Shown here: positions 1 to 6,867 of the stretch, piece by piece
How positions within the stretch are numbered: position 1 is the first letter of the stretch
How the letters are laid out: every line of letters begins with the position of its first letter
Assembly: GCF_034376665.1 (NCBI RefSeq)
Contig: NZ_JAXMJI010000018.1
Location: 1-19,008, forward strand
Direction of reading: 5' to 3'
Length of the DNA: 19,008 nucleotides
Source: Allopontixanthobacter sp034376665
GTDB lineage: Bacteria; Pseudomonadota; Alphaproteobacteria; Sphingomonadales; Sphingomonadaceae
Position numbers and translations under genes: made by a program
The notes under the pieces: model-generated
What the model was told of the DNA's origin: nothing
What the model saw: only the letters and a program-made list of their open reading frames with translations
Database searches by the model: none

Positions 1-1348
1 CCGGGGCGAGTGCGCCCTTTGCCAGAGCCGCTCCGCCGAGGATGATCGCCGGACGTTCCGCGCCCTTGAACGCTTCGGACACCGGTTTGGGCAATTTGCC
101 GAGAACAGCGACATCATCGCCGAGGAATGTCGCCGGAAAGGTCGTTTCCCATTCGGGTCCGACGACGAACACCTTGGCCCCGCGTTTCACCGCCTTGCGC
201 AGCCGCGCGTTGACCAGCGCGGCTTCCCAGCGCACGTGGCTGCCGACGATCAGGATGGCGTCGGCGGTTTCGATGCCGGCAAAGGTTGAATTGAACGCGA
301 CCGCAGCCAGATTGGACACGTCGTAATCCATCCCGGTCTGGCGGCCTTCGAGCAAAGTGCTGCCCATCGCGCCGAGCAGCGCCCTGGCGGCGAACATCGT
401 TTCGCAATCGACCAGATCGCCCGCAATCGCGGCGATGTTCTTGCCCGGTTTCGCGGCGGCGATAGCCTTGAAAGCCTCGTCCCAGCTTGCCTCGGCCAGT
501 TTGCCGGATTTGCGAATCCATACCTTGTCGAGGCGGCGGCGGGTGAGGCCGTCAACCATGTAGCGGCCCTTGTCGGACAGCCACTCCTCGTTCACCTCGT
601 CATTGATCCGCGGCAATGCGCGCATCACTTCGCGGCCCCGGCTGTCGAGCCGGATATTCGCGCCGACCGCGTCGGAGACGTCGATGCTGAGCGTCTTCTT
701 CAGCTCCCAAGGGCGCGCTTCGAAAGCGTAGGGGCGCGACGTCAAGGCACCGACCGGACACAGGTCGATCACATTCGCGCTCAACTCATGCGTCGCAGCG
801 CGTTCCAGATAGGTGGTGATCTGCATATCCTCGCCGCGGTACAGCGCGCCGATTTCGTCCACACCGGCAATTTCTTCTGAGAAGCGCACGCAGCGGGTGC
901 AATGGATGCAGCGGGTCATGATCGTCTTGATCAGCGGGCCCATGTATTTCTCGGTCACCGCCCGCTTGTTGGCGGTATAGCGCGAACCGCCGCGGCCATA
1001 GGCGACCGACTGATCCTGCAGATCGCATTCACCACCCTGATCGCAGATCGGGCAATCGAGCGGGTGGTTGATCAGCAGGAATTCCATCACGCCTTCGCGC
1101 GCGGTCTTGACCAGGGGCGTGTCGGTGCGGATTTCCTGACCGTCGGTGGCAGGCAAAGCGCAGGACGCCTGCGGCTTTGGCGGCCCCGGCTTCACTTCGA
1201 CCAGACACATGCGGCAATTACCCGCGATGCTCAGCCGTTCGTGATAGCAGAACCGCGGAATTTCCTTTCCCGCCAGCTCGCACGCCTGCAGCACGGTGGC
1301 ACCGGCGGGAACCTCGATTTCGACGCCATCAACGGTGACTTTAGGCAT
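1..1348 (-). CDS. nuoG: NADH-quinone oxidoreductase subunit G (NuoG), 3' end beyond window
   Basis: Iron-sulfur subunit of the peripheral arm of complex I, carrying electrons from NuoF towards NuoB. About 449 N-terminal residues are present, read by hand from the ATG at 1348 with no stop down to base 1; the rest lies outside the left edge. The ferredoxin-like [2Fe-2S] cysteines are C34, C45, C48 and C63. The His-Cys3 cluster is H95, C99, C102, C108 (HPLDCPICDQGGEC). The next [4Fe-4S] set is C147, C150, C153 and C197 (RCIHCTRC, then CPVGAL). A molybdopterin-oxidoreductase-like domain follows. The extra CxxCxxxC of E. coli NuoG (cluster N7) is not seen after residue 200, as expected for the mitochondrial/alphaproteobacterial type. 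The ATG overlaps the last codons of the upstream small membrane gene by 8 nt. The ribosome site is only a G run (GGGGGCACCGA before ATG), so translational coupling is likely. Confidence 0.97.
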   Translation of the reverse strand, partial: MPKVTVDGVEIEVPAGATVLQACELAGKEIPRFCYHERLSIAGNCRMCLVEVKPGPPKPQASCALPATDGQEIRTDTPLVKTAREGVMEFLLINHPLDCPICDQGGECDLQDQSVAYGRGGSRYTANKRAVTEKYMGPLIKTIMTRCIHCTRCVRFSEEIAGVDEIGALYRGEDMQITTYLERAATHELSANVIDLCPVGALTSRPYAFEARPWELKKTLSIDVSDAVGANIRLDSRGREVMRALPRINDEVNEEWLSDKGRYMVDGLTRRRLDKVWIRKSGKLAEASWDEAFKAIAAAKPGKNIAAIAGDLVDCETMFAARALLGAMGSTLLEGRQTGMDYDVSNLAAVAFNSTFAGIETADAILIVGSHVRWEAALVNARLRKAVKRGAKVFVVGPEWETTFPATFLGDDVAVLGKLPKPVSEAFKGAERPAIILGGAALAKGALAP

Positions 1349-1637
1349 TCGGTGCCCCCGTCCGAGCCAGCGCCCATCGATCAAGATGGTTCACTATAAG
1401 TGCCGAAAACAACAGCGTTGCCGACGTCGCAAATGGCGACAATGCGGCGAGGAGCAAATTTCCAGGTTCGGTGTAGTTGCTGACATTTGGATTGGGCTCA
1501 AACAATTCAATGCCCGCAAAGTCGACAAGCGTGACGAAACTGGAGATGAGGGCGGCCACGAAAAAGGCGAGGGCAAGCCCGAACAAGAGCCGAGCACCCC
1601 GTTTCATCGACCACGCAAACATCCGTTCAAAGCTCAT
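1341..1637 (-). CDS. small two-helix membrane protein inside the nuo operon, unknown function
   Basis: A 98-residue protein that I do not recognise. It has a short basic N terminus (R5, K12, R13, R16), a hydrophobic segment at about 15-38, a polar connector with the stretch EPNPNVSNYTEPGN, a second hydrophobic segment at about 60-83 and a short basic tail. This predicts two membrane helices with both ends in the cytoplasm. The start is well supported: GGGAGG at 1645-1650 lies 7 nt upstream of the ATG. The stop overlaps the nuoG start by 8 nt, and all of its neighbours are complex I genes on the same strand, so co-transcription is very likely. Unassigned reading frames between nuo genes are known from other alphaproteobacteria such as Rhodobacter capsulatus. 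A role in complex I assembly or membrane docking is only a guess from position. Confidence 0.8.
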   Translation of the reverse strand: MSFERMFAWSMKRGARLLFGLALAFFVAALISSFVTLVDFAGIELFEPNPNVSNYTEPGNLLLAALSPFATSATLLFSALIVNHLDRWALARTGAPNA

Positions 1638-1644
1638 TCCGCAG

Positions 1645-1650
1645 CCTCCC
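1645..1650 (-). promoter_or_regulatory. ribosome binding site of the small membrane gene
   Basis: GGGAGG on the minus strand, 7 nt before the ATG at 1637. It lies inside a diverged copy of the nuoF 3' end (codons for VREAAE plus a stop). That stop (TGA) overlaps the ATG as ATGA, which suggests the gene was once coupled directly to nuoF. Confidence 0.7.
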
Positions 1651-1659
1651 GCACAACTT

Positions 1660-1760
1660 CGTCATTGCGAGCGTAGCGGGCCAAAGGCGGCCATAGGCCA
1701 ACCAATCCATGGTGCAGCGCCATGGATTGCCGCGTCGCCTGCGGCTCCTCGCAATGACGA
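1660..1760. repeat. palindromic intergenic repeat between nuoF and the small membrane gene
   Basis: Outer arms are CGTCATTGCGAG (1660-1671) and its exact reverse complement CTCGCAATGACG (1748-1759). Inner arms are CAATCCATGG (1703-1712) and CCATGGATTG (1720-1729) around a 7-nt loop. The sequence between outer and inner arms pairs only imperfectly. Dispersed palindromes with CGTCATTGCGAG ends and a core containing CAATCCA are common in sphingomonad intergenic regions; I recognise the type but cannot count copies here. It carries no gene and would form a long hairpin in the nuo mRNA. Confidence 0.85.
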
Positions 1761-1776
1761 GAAATCATTGGCCCGT

Positions 1777-3061
1777 TCACTCCGCCGCCTCCCGCACGTT
1801 CTCATGAATACGCCGCTCCAACTCGGGGCGGAAGTGCCGGATCAGGCCCTGGATCGGCCATGCTGCTGCATCGCCGAGCGCACAAATTGTATGGCCTTCA
1901 ACCTGCTTGGTGACCTGCTGCAGCATGTCGATTTCCTCGATCGCGGCGTCTCCGGTGCGCAGGCGCTCCATCATCCGCCACATCCAGCCGGTGCCCTCGC
2001 GGCAGGGGGTGCATTGGCCGCAGCTTTCGTGCTTGTAGAAATAGCTGATCCGGCTGATCGCGCGCACGATGTCGGTGCTCTTGTCCATCACGATTACCGC
2101 CGCGGTGCCGAGGCCCGATCCGACGGCCTTCAGCCCGTCGAAATCCATCGGTGCGTCCATGATGTCGGCCGCCGGAACCAGCGGGACGGACGAACCGCCG
2201 GGGATCACCGCCAGCAGATTATCCCAACCCCCGCGGATGCCGCCGCAATGCTTTTCGATGAGCTCGCGGAAGGGAATGCTCATTTCCTCTTCGACGACGC
2301 AGGGTTTGTCCACATGGCCGCTGATCTGGAACAGCTTGGTGCCGTGGTTGCCCTCATTGCCGAAGCTGGAGAACCATGATGCGCCGCGCCGCAGGATCGT
2401 GGGGACCACCGCGATGCTCTCGACATTGTTGACCGTGGTCGGGCAGCCATAGAGCCCCGCGCCCGCCGGAAACGGCGGCTTGAGGCGCGGCTGGCCCTTC
2501 TTGCCTTCCAGGCTCTCGATCATCGCGGTTTCTTCGCCGCAGATGTATGCGCCCGCGCCGCGGTGCATGAACACGTCGAAATCATAGCCGCTGCCGCTGG
2601 CATTCTTGCCGATCAGCCCGGCGGCGTAGGCCTCGTCGATCGCGGCCTGCAGTGTCTGGGCTTCGCGGATATACTCGCCGCGAATGTAGATATAGGCGGC
2701 GCGCGCGCATCGCGAAACCGGCGATCAGCGCGCCCTCAATCAGCTTGTGCGGATCGTGCCGGATGATCTCACGATCCTTGCACGAACCGGGCTCGGATTC
2801 GTCGGCGTTGATGACCAGGAAAGACGGGCGGCCATCCTTGCTTTCCTTGGGCATGAACGACCACTTGAGGCCGGTGGGGAAGCCCGCCCCGCCCCGCCCG
2901 CGCAGGCCAGATGCCTTCATCTCGTCGATGATGGCGTCGTTGCCGCGCGCGATTATCGCCTTGGTATCATCCCAATCGCCGCGTTTCTGCGCAGCTTTCA
3001 GGCCCCAGTCCTGAAAGCCGTAGAGATTGGTGAAAATGCGGTCTTTGTCCTGAAGGCTCAT
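1777..3061 (-). CDS. nuoF: NADH-quinone oxidoreductase subunit F (NuoF), frameshifted near 2699-2708
   Basis: NADH-oxidising, FMN-binding subunit of complex I. The reading frame is broken. Residues 1 to about 124 run from the ATG at 3061 and include the nucleotide/FMN motifs GRGGAGFPTGLKW and ADESEPGSCKDR. After AGFAMRAR the frame is lost. The rest continues in another frame as AAYIYIRGEYIREAQ and runs to the stop at 1777, with GAGAYICGEETA and the N3 [4Fe-4S] ligands in SCGQCTPCREGTGW and HTICALGDA. Restoring two bases in the (GC)5 run gives a normal protein of about 428 residues. No domain is otherwise missing and both halves look fully conserved, so the lesion is recent or a sequencing error. 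The start is fixed by GGGAGGT 7 nt upstream. The C terminus, VREAAE, has a diverged second copy at 1634-1660. Confidence 0.93.
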
Positions 3062-3068
3062 GCTGCGC

Positions 3069-3075
3069 ACCTCCC
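3069..3075 (-). promoter_or_regulatory. ribosome binding site of nuoF
   Basis: GGGAGGT on the minus strand, 7 nt before the ATG at 3061. It selects MSLQDKDR as the N terminus over an upstream in-frame start at 3115 that would add 18 residues read from the repeat region. Part of this site lies beside the hairpin arm starting at 3074. Confidence 0.75.
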
Positions 3076-3209
3076 TTCTCCCATGAGGGAGAAGGATACG
3101 AAGCCTTGCGCCCATTGGGCGCTAGGCGAAGTTGGATGTGGGTGTTCGGCGGCAGTGGAACGATCTACGCCGAACCCCCACCCCCGGCCCCTCCCCAAGG
3201 GGAGGGGAG
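3074..3209. repeat. mosaic of GC-rich hairpins between nuoE and nuoF
   Basis: The 172-bp gap between nuoE and nuoF holds four inverted repeats in a row. CCTTCTCCC/GGGAGAAGG (3074-3082 and 3087-3095) has a 4-nt loop. GCGCCCA/TGGGCGC is at 3108-3122. GTTCGGCG/CGCCGAAC is at 3144-3151 and 3168-3175. CCCCTCCCC/GGGGAGGGG (3188-3196 and 3199-3207) has a 2-nt loop. Short palindromes such as the last are common dispersed intergenic elements in alphaproteobacteria. None has the U tract of an intrinsic terminator. They may act in mRNA processing or attenuation between nuoE and nuoF, or may simply be repeat debris. No convincing gene is seen in this gap. Confidence 0.75.
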
Positions 3210-3233
3210 TTGGTTGGAGATGCACTTTGAACA

Positions 3234-3902
3234 TCACCATTCACCCCGGTAATCGTGGTTCTCGGTGACCATTTCCTTGAGCGTAGTCGGACCGCCGGAA
3301 GGTTCGGAGGTGTGCCGGCCCGGTTCCTGCGTGCCTTCCTTCGGGGTCTCGCCCGCCGCCAGCGCATCCAGCACCGCGTCCAGGCGTTCGACCGTCAAAT
3401 CCTCGTAATTACCGTCGTTGATCTGGACCATCGGCGCGGTGGCGCAATTGCCCATGCATTCGACTTCGGTGAGGGTCCACAGCCCGTCGGCGGAGACTTC
3501 GCCCTTCGCCATCCCGCGTTTCTTGCAGGCGGCAATAATATCGTCCGATCCGCGCAGCATGCAGGGCGTCGTGCCGCATACCTGCACATGGAATTTGCCC
3601 ACCGGAACAAGGTTGTACATGAAATAGAACGTCGCGACTTCGAGCACGCGGATCACCGGCATGTCGAGATATTTCGCGACATACTCAATCACCGGCATCG
3701 GCAGCCAGCCCTGTGTGCCGGTTTCCTCGCCCACCTGGCGCTGCGCCAGATCGAGCAGCGGCATCACCGCCGATTTCTGGCGGCCTTCGGGGTAGGACGC
3801 GATCGCCTTGTCGGCCTTGGCCTTCCACGCGGGCGAGAACGCGAACGCGCCCCAGCGCTCGCGCAGCTCAGGGGTATCGGGTGCGAGGGAACGGTGAGCC
3901 AT
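3234..3902 (-). CDS. nuoE: NADH-quinone oxidoreductase subunit E (NuoE)
   Basis: The thioredoxin-fold [2Fe-2S] subunit (cluster N1a) that sits beside NuoF in the NADH-dehydrogenase module of complex I. It has 222 residues. Cluster ligands are C109 and C114 (VCGTTPC) and C149 and C153 (ECMGNC), the usual NuoE spacing. The N-terminal helical part (PELRERWGAFAFSP, then IEYVAKYLDMP) is typical of the family. The C-terminal 35 residues (from about 185) are polar, rich in Pro, Gly and Thr, and likely disordered; such tails are usual in alphaproteobacterial NuoE. The ATG shares one base with the stop of the cupin gene (TAATG), and no strong ribosome site is visible, so re-initiation after the cupin gene is likely. 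Downstream comes the hairpin-rich gap before nuoF. Confidence 0.97.
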   Translation of the reverse strand: MAHRSLAPDTPELRERWGAFAFSPAWKAKADKAIASYPEGRQKSAVMPLLDLAQRQVGEETGTQGWLPMPVIEYVAKYLDMPVIRVLEVATFYFMYNLVPVGKFHVQVCGTTPCMLRGSDDIIAACKKRGMAKGEVSADGLWTLTEVECMGNCATAPMVQINDGNYEDLTVERLDAVLDALAAGETPKEGTQEPGRHTSEPSGGPTTLKEMVTENHDYRGEW

Positions 3903-4273
3903 TAGATGAAATCCAACTTTTCGCGCGTGAGATTAGAAGGCGTGTCACCGGTGTTGGGCTCGCCTTCTTTGTCCATGAAAAGTATGTGGCATTCGTCTTC
4001 CGCAAAGGGACGGTGTTCGGTTCCCCTGCGGACGACTACCATTTCGCCGGCACCGAAATGCCGGACACCATCACGAAATTCGATGCCCATATTGCCGCTC
4101 AGGACGAGAAACATCTCGTCGGTTTCGGTGTGCGCATGCCAGACAAAATCGCCTTTGATTTTGGCCAGCCGTATCTCGTTGCCGTTATAATGGCCAACGA
4201 TGCGCGGATCCCAATGCTCGTCGATTTTCGACAACTTTTCCGCCAGATTCACAATTTTCGGAGCTCCGCTCAC
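3902..4273 (-). CDS. single-domain cupin protein within the nuo operon
   Basis: A 123-residue protein with one cupin_2-type beta barrel. Cupin motif 1 is G41 followed by HAHTETDE (H46, H48, E53) and G60; motif 2 is degenerate, with H87 in GTEHRPF. These residues could hold one metal ion, but the family covers enzymes, isomerases and sensors, so no substrate can be named. The gene sits exactly between nuoD and nuoE. Its start overlaps the nuoD stop as GTGA, and its stop overlaps the nuoE start. The GTG start is backed by GGGGAG 6 nt upstream (4280-4285). It therefore appears to be made in step with complex I. A link to assembly or regulation of the enzyme is inference from position only. No export signal is present, so it should be cytoplasmic. 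Confidence 0.88.
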   Translation of the reverse strand: MSGAPKIVNLAEKLSKIDEHWDPRIVGHYNGNEIRLAKIKGDFVWHAHTETDEMFLVLSGNMGIEFRDGVRHFGAGEMVVVRRGTEHRPFAEDECHILFMDKEGEPNTGDTPSNLTREKLDFI

Positions 4274-5481
4274 CGGTCACACTCCCCGAACACCACATCG
4301 ATCGCGCCGAGGATGGCGGTTGCGTCGGGCAGCATGTGGCCGCGGCTCATGAAGTCCATTGCCTGCAAATGGCTGAAGGCGGTCGGGCGGATCTTGCAGC
4401 GATAGGGTTTGTTCGACCCGTCCGACACCAGATAGACGCCAAATTCGCCCTTGGGGCTTTCGGTCGCCACGTAGACCTCGCCAGCGGGGACATGGAAGCC
4501 TTCGGTGTAGAGCTTGAAGTGGTGGATCAGCGCTTCCATCGACTGCTTCATTTCGCCGCGTTTGGGCGGGACGATCTTGCGGTCGTCGCTCGCGACTGGG
4601 CCTTCGGGCATTTCGGCGAGGCATTGCTTGATGATCTTGGCGCTCTGATACACTTCCTGCACCCGGACCATGAACCGGTCATAGCAATCCGAATTGGTGC
4701 CAACCGGAATTTCGAAATCCATCCGGTCATAGACATCGTAAGGCTGCGACTTGCGGATATCCCACGGCACGCCCGCAGCGCGGATCATCGGACCGGAAAA
4801 GCCCCAGGCAATCGCGTCCTGCTTCGACACCACCGCGATATCAACATTGCGCTGCTTGAAGATCCGGTTGTCGGTCACCAGGCTCATCGCGTCACCGAAC
4901 AATTCGGGCAGCCGCGTATCGACCCAGTCACCGATATCGGTCAGCAGTTTCAGCGGCACATCCTGATGCACACCGCCGGGGCGGAACCATGCCGAATGCA
5001 TCCGTGCGCCGCTGGCCCGCTCGAAGAAGTTCATGCAGTCTTCGCGCAGCTCGAACACCCAAAGATTGGGCGTCATCGCGCCGACATCCATCACATGCGC
5101 ACCGATGTTGAGCATGTGATTGGAAATGCGCGTCAGCTCGGCGAACAGCACCCGCAGATATTGCGCGCGGATCGGCACTTCGAGATTGAGCAGCTTCTCG
5201 ATCGCCAGCACATAGGAATGTTCCTGGCACAGCGGCGAAACGTAATCGAGCCGGTCGAAATAGGGCAGCGCCTGAAGGTAGGTCTTGTGCTCGATCAGCT
5301 TTTCGGTGCCGCGGTGTAGCAGGCCGACATGCGGATCGATCCGTTCGATGATCTCGCCATCGAGCTCCATCACCATCCGCAAGACGCCGTGCGCCGCGGG
5401 ATGCTGGGGACCGAAGTTGATCGTGTAATTGGTGATCACCTCGTCGCCGGTGGTGGGCGACTGTTCAAGCTGCATGGTCAC
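4270..5481 (-). CDS. nuoD: NADH-quinone oxidoreductase subunit D (NuoD)
   Basis: The 49-kDa-type subunit that, with NuoB, forms the quinone-binding cavity of complex I. It has 403 residues, the usual length for the separate (unfused) subunit. The family hallmark INFGPQHPAAHG is near the N terminus; H31 and Y80 (in RLDYVSP) correspond by motif and 49-residue spacing to the His and Tyr that contact the quinone head group. Other conserved blocks are HVGLLHRGTEKL, RISNHMLNIG and the C-terminal ATAILGAIDVVFGECDR. The GTG start at 5481 overlaps the nuoC stop as GTGA and has GGAGG 6 nt upstream. An ATG at 5475, two codons later, is the alternative, but its spacing to the ribosome site is poor. The stop overlaps the GTG of the cupin gene. 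Confidence 0.97.
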   Translation of the reverse strand: MTMQLEQSPTTGDEVITNYTINFGPQHPAAHGVLRMVMELDGEIIERIDPHVGLLHRGTEKLIEHKTYLQALPYFDRLDYVSPLCQEHSYVLAIEKLLNLEVPIRAQYLRVLFAELTRISNHMLNIGAHVMDVGAMTPNLWVFELREDCMNFFERASGARMHSAWFRPGGVHQDVPLKLLTDIGDWVDTRLPELFGDAMSLVTDNRIFKQRNVDIAVVSKQDAIAWGFSGPMIRAAGVPWDIRKSQPYDVYDRMDFEIPVGTNSDCYDRFMVRVQEVYQSAKIIKQCLAEMPEGPVASDDRKIVPPKRGEMKQSMEALIHHFKLYTEGFHVPAGEVYVATESPKGEFGVYLVSDGSNKPYRCKIRPTAFSHLQAMDFMSRGHMLPDATAILGAIDVVFGECDR

Positions 5482-6314
5482 TTCTTGCCTCCCTTCGGTT
5501 CGGTGGCGGCTTTGGTGTCCTTGGCTTTGCCCTTGCGCGGCTTGCGATCGGGGCGGTCTTCGGTCGGTTCGGGCGCATCGGGTTCCGCAATGGGCACCGA
5601 ATCCTTCTTCGAGCGCTTGGCAGCGGCCTTGTTCGCCGCCTTGCCCGCGCCGGTGTCGGACGTCTTCTCGGTGACCTTGGGTTCGTTAACCGGCGGAACG
5701 TCCGCTTTCTCGTCACCCGGAAGGACATATTCCGCGCCTTCCCAGGGCGACATGAAATCGAATTGCCTCAGTTCCTGAGTCAGTTCGACCGGTTCGTACA
5801 CCACCCGCTTTTCTTCCTCGGAATAGCGCAGTTCGGTATAGCCGGTAAGCGGGAAGTCCTTGCGGAAGGGATGCCCTTCGAAGCCGTAATCGGTCAGGAT
5901 GCGGCGCAGGTCGGTATTGCCCGCGAACAGCACGCCGTACATGTCGAAGACCTCGCGCTCCAGCCAGCCGGCGTTGGGCCAAAGCGTGGTGACGGTGGGC
6001 ACCGGGGTTGCCTCGTCGGTCGTGACCTTGACCATAATCCGGTGGTTTTTCGTCAGGCTCAGCAGCATATACACGACTTCGAACCGTTCGGCCCGCTGCG
6101 GGTAATCGACCCCGGCCATTTCCATCAGCTGCTGGTATTCGTGATCGTCGCGCAACAGCCGGAGCACGTCTTCGATCCGGTCCCGCTGCACCGTGAACAG
6201 GATTTCGCCGTATTCCTCGTGCGCTTCGAGCAGCATGTCGCCCAGCGCGGCGGACAGCGCAGCTTTTACGCCTTCGTTCGAGGTGATCCGGGGGGCGGAA
6301 TGGAGAACGGCCAT
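5478..6314 (-). CDS. nuoC: NADH-quinone oxidoreductase subunit C (NuoC) with charged C-terminal tail
   Basis: The 30-kDa-type subunit of the complex I peripheral arm, a structural partner of NuoD. The family core covers about residues 1-196, with the signature EREVFDMYGVLF and, further on, GFEGHPFRKDFPLTGY. After it comes a tail of about 80 residues rich in Lys, Pro, Ala, Glu and Asp (for example KAANKAAAKRSKKD and DRKPRKGKAK), likely disordered, making the protein about 278 residues. This is longer than the roughly 200-220 residues usual for NuoC. The chosen ATG at 6314 lies one base past the nuoB stop. A TTG at 6326 overlapping nuoB would add four residues; neither start has a strong ribosome site. 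The stop overlaps the nuoD start. The coding frame is continuous across the tail, so it is an extension and not a frameshift artefact as far as can be seen. Confidence 0.95.
   Translation of the reverse strand: MAVLHSAPRITSNEGVKAALSAALGDMLLEAHEEYGEILFTVQRDRIEDVLRLLRDDHEYQQLMEMAGVDYPQRAERFEVVYMLLSLTKNHRIMVKVTTDEATPVPTVTTLWPNAGWLEREVFDMYGVLFAGNTDLRRILTDYGFEGHPFRKDFPLTGYTELRYSEEEKRVVYEPVELTQELRQFDFMSPWEGAEYVLPGDEKADVPPVNEPKVTEKTSDTGAGKAANKAAAKRSKKDSVPIAEPDAPEPTEDRPDRKPRKGKAKDTKAATEPKGGKK
5488..5493 (-). promoter_or_regulatory. ribosome binding site of nuoD
   Basis: GGGAGG on the minus strand, inside the last codons of nuoC. It is 6 nt before the GTG at 5481 but 12 nt before the ATG at 5475, so it favours the GTG as the true start of nuoD. 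Confidence 0.65.
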
Positions 6315-6315
6315 A

Positions 6316-6867
6316 TTATCGTTCAATCGTCCCGGAGCGGCGGATTTTCCGCTGCAGCTGCATCACCCCGTACAGCAGCGCTTCGGCCGTAGGCGGGCAA
6401 CCGGGGATATAGATGTCCACCGGCACGATCCGGTCACACCCGCGGACGACCGAATAGCTGTAATGGTAATAGCCGCCACCATTGGCGCAGCTGCCCATCG
6501 AGATGACGTATTTCGGGTCCGACATCTGGTCGTAAACCTTGCGCAGCGCCGGTGCCATCTTGTTGCACAGCGTTCCGGCCACGATCATCACGTCCGACTG
6601 GCGCGGGGACGCGCGGGGGACCACGCCGAAACGTTCCATGTCATAGCGCGGCATATTCACATGGATCATCTCGACCGCGCAGCAGGCGAGGCCGAAGGTC
6701 ATCCACCACAGCGAGCCGGTGCGGGCCCACTGGAACAGATCTTCGGTGCTTGTGACCAGGAAACCCTTGTCGTTCACCTCCGCCTGCATCGCCTTGAAAT
6801 AATCGGCGTCGGGCTGAAGGATCGCCCCGGGCTGGGCGGCGGCAGGCAGGCCGTTTGCTACTCCCAT
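6316..6867 (-). CDS. nuoB: NADH-quinone oxidoreductase subunit B (NuoB)
   Basis: Carries the terminal [4Fe-4S] cluster N2 that passes electrons to quinone at the NuoB-NuoD interface. It has 183 residues. The four ligands are the unusual adjacent pair C62-C63 (FGLACCAVEM) plus C127 (SMGSCANGGG) and C157 (YIPGCPPTAEAL). The arginine-rich stretch NMPRYDMERFG, which faces the quinone site, is intact. The ATG at 6867 was chosen because it gives the family N terminus (MGVANGLPAA); a longer frame up to 7086 would read through nuoA in a shadow frame. The gene overlaps the end of nuoA by 10 nt. The stop lies one base before the nuoC ATG, so A, B and C form a tight block. Confidence 0.97.
   Translation of the reverse strand: MGVANGLPAAAQPGAILQPDADYFKAMQAEVNDKGFLVTSTEDLFQWARTGSLWWMTFGLACCAVEMIHVNMPRYDMERFGVVPRASPRQSDVMIVAGTLCNKMAPALRKVYDQMSDPKYVISMGSCANGGGYYHYSYSVVRGCDRIVPVDIYIPGCPPTAEALLYGVMQLQRKIRRSGTIER

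Noticed and set aside
1660..1760. The palindrome near nuoF as an insertion sequence or CRISPR unit
   Set aside because: It is too short for a transposase gene, occurs once here, and has no repeat-spacer series. It fits a small dispersed palindromic element.
1477..2379. 300-residue open frame on the plus strand opposite nuoF
   Set aside because: It lies antisense to nuoF and across the palindromic repeat. Its product has no recognisable motif; long antisense frames are expected at this GC content.
3058..3240. 60-residue frame on the minus strand in the nuoE-nuoF gap
   Set aside because: It consists of the translated hairpin repeats (Pro/Gly/Arg-rich) and overlaps the starts and ends of real genes; there is no sign of selection as a protein.
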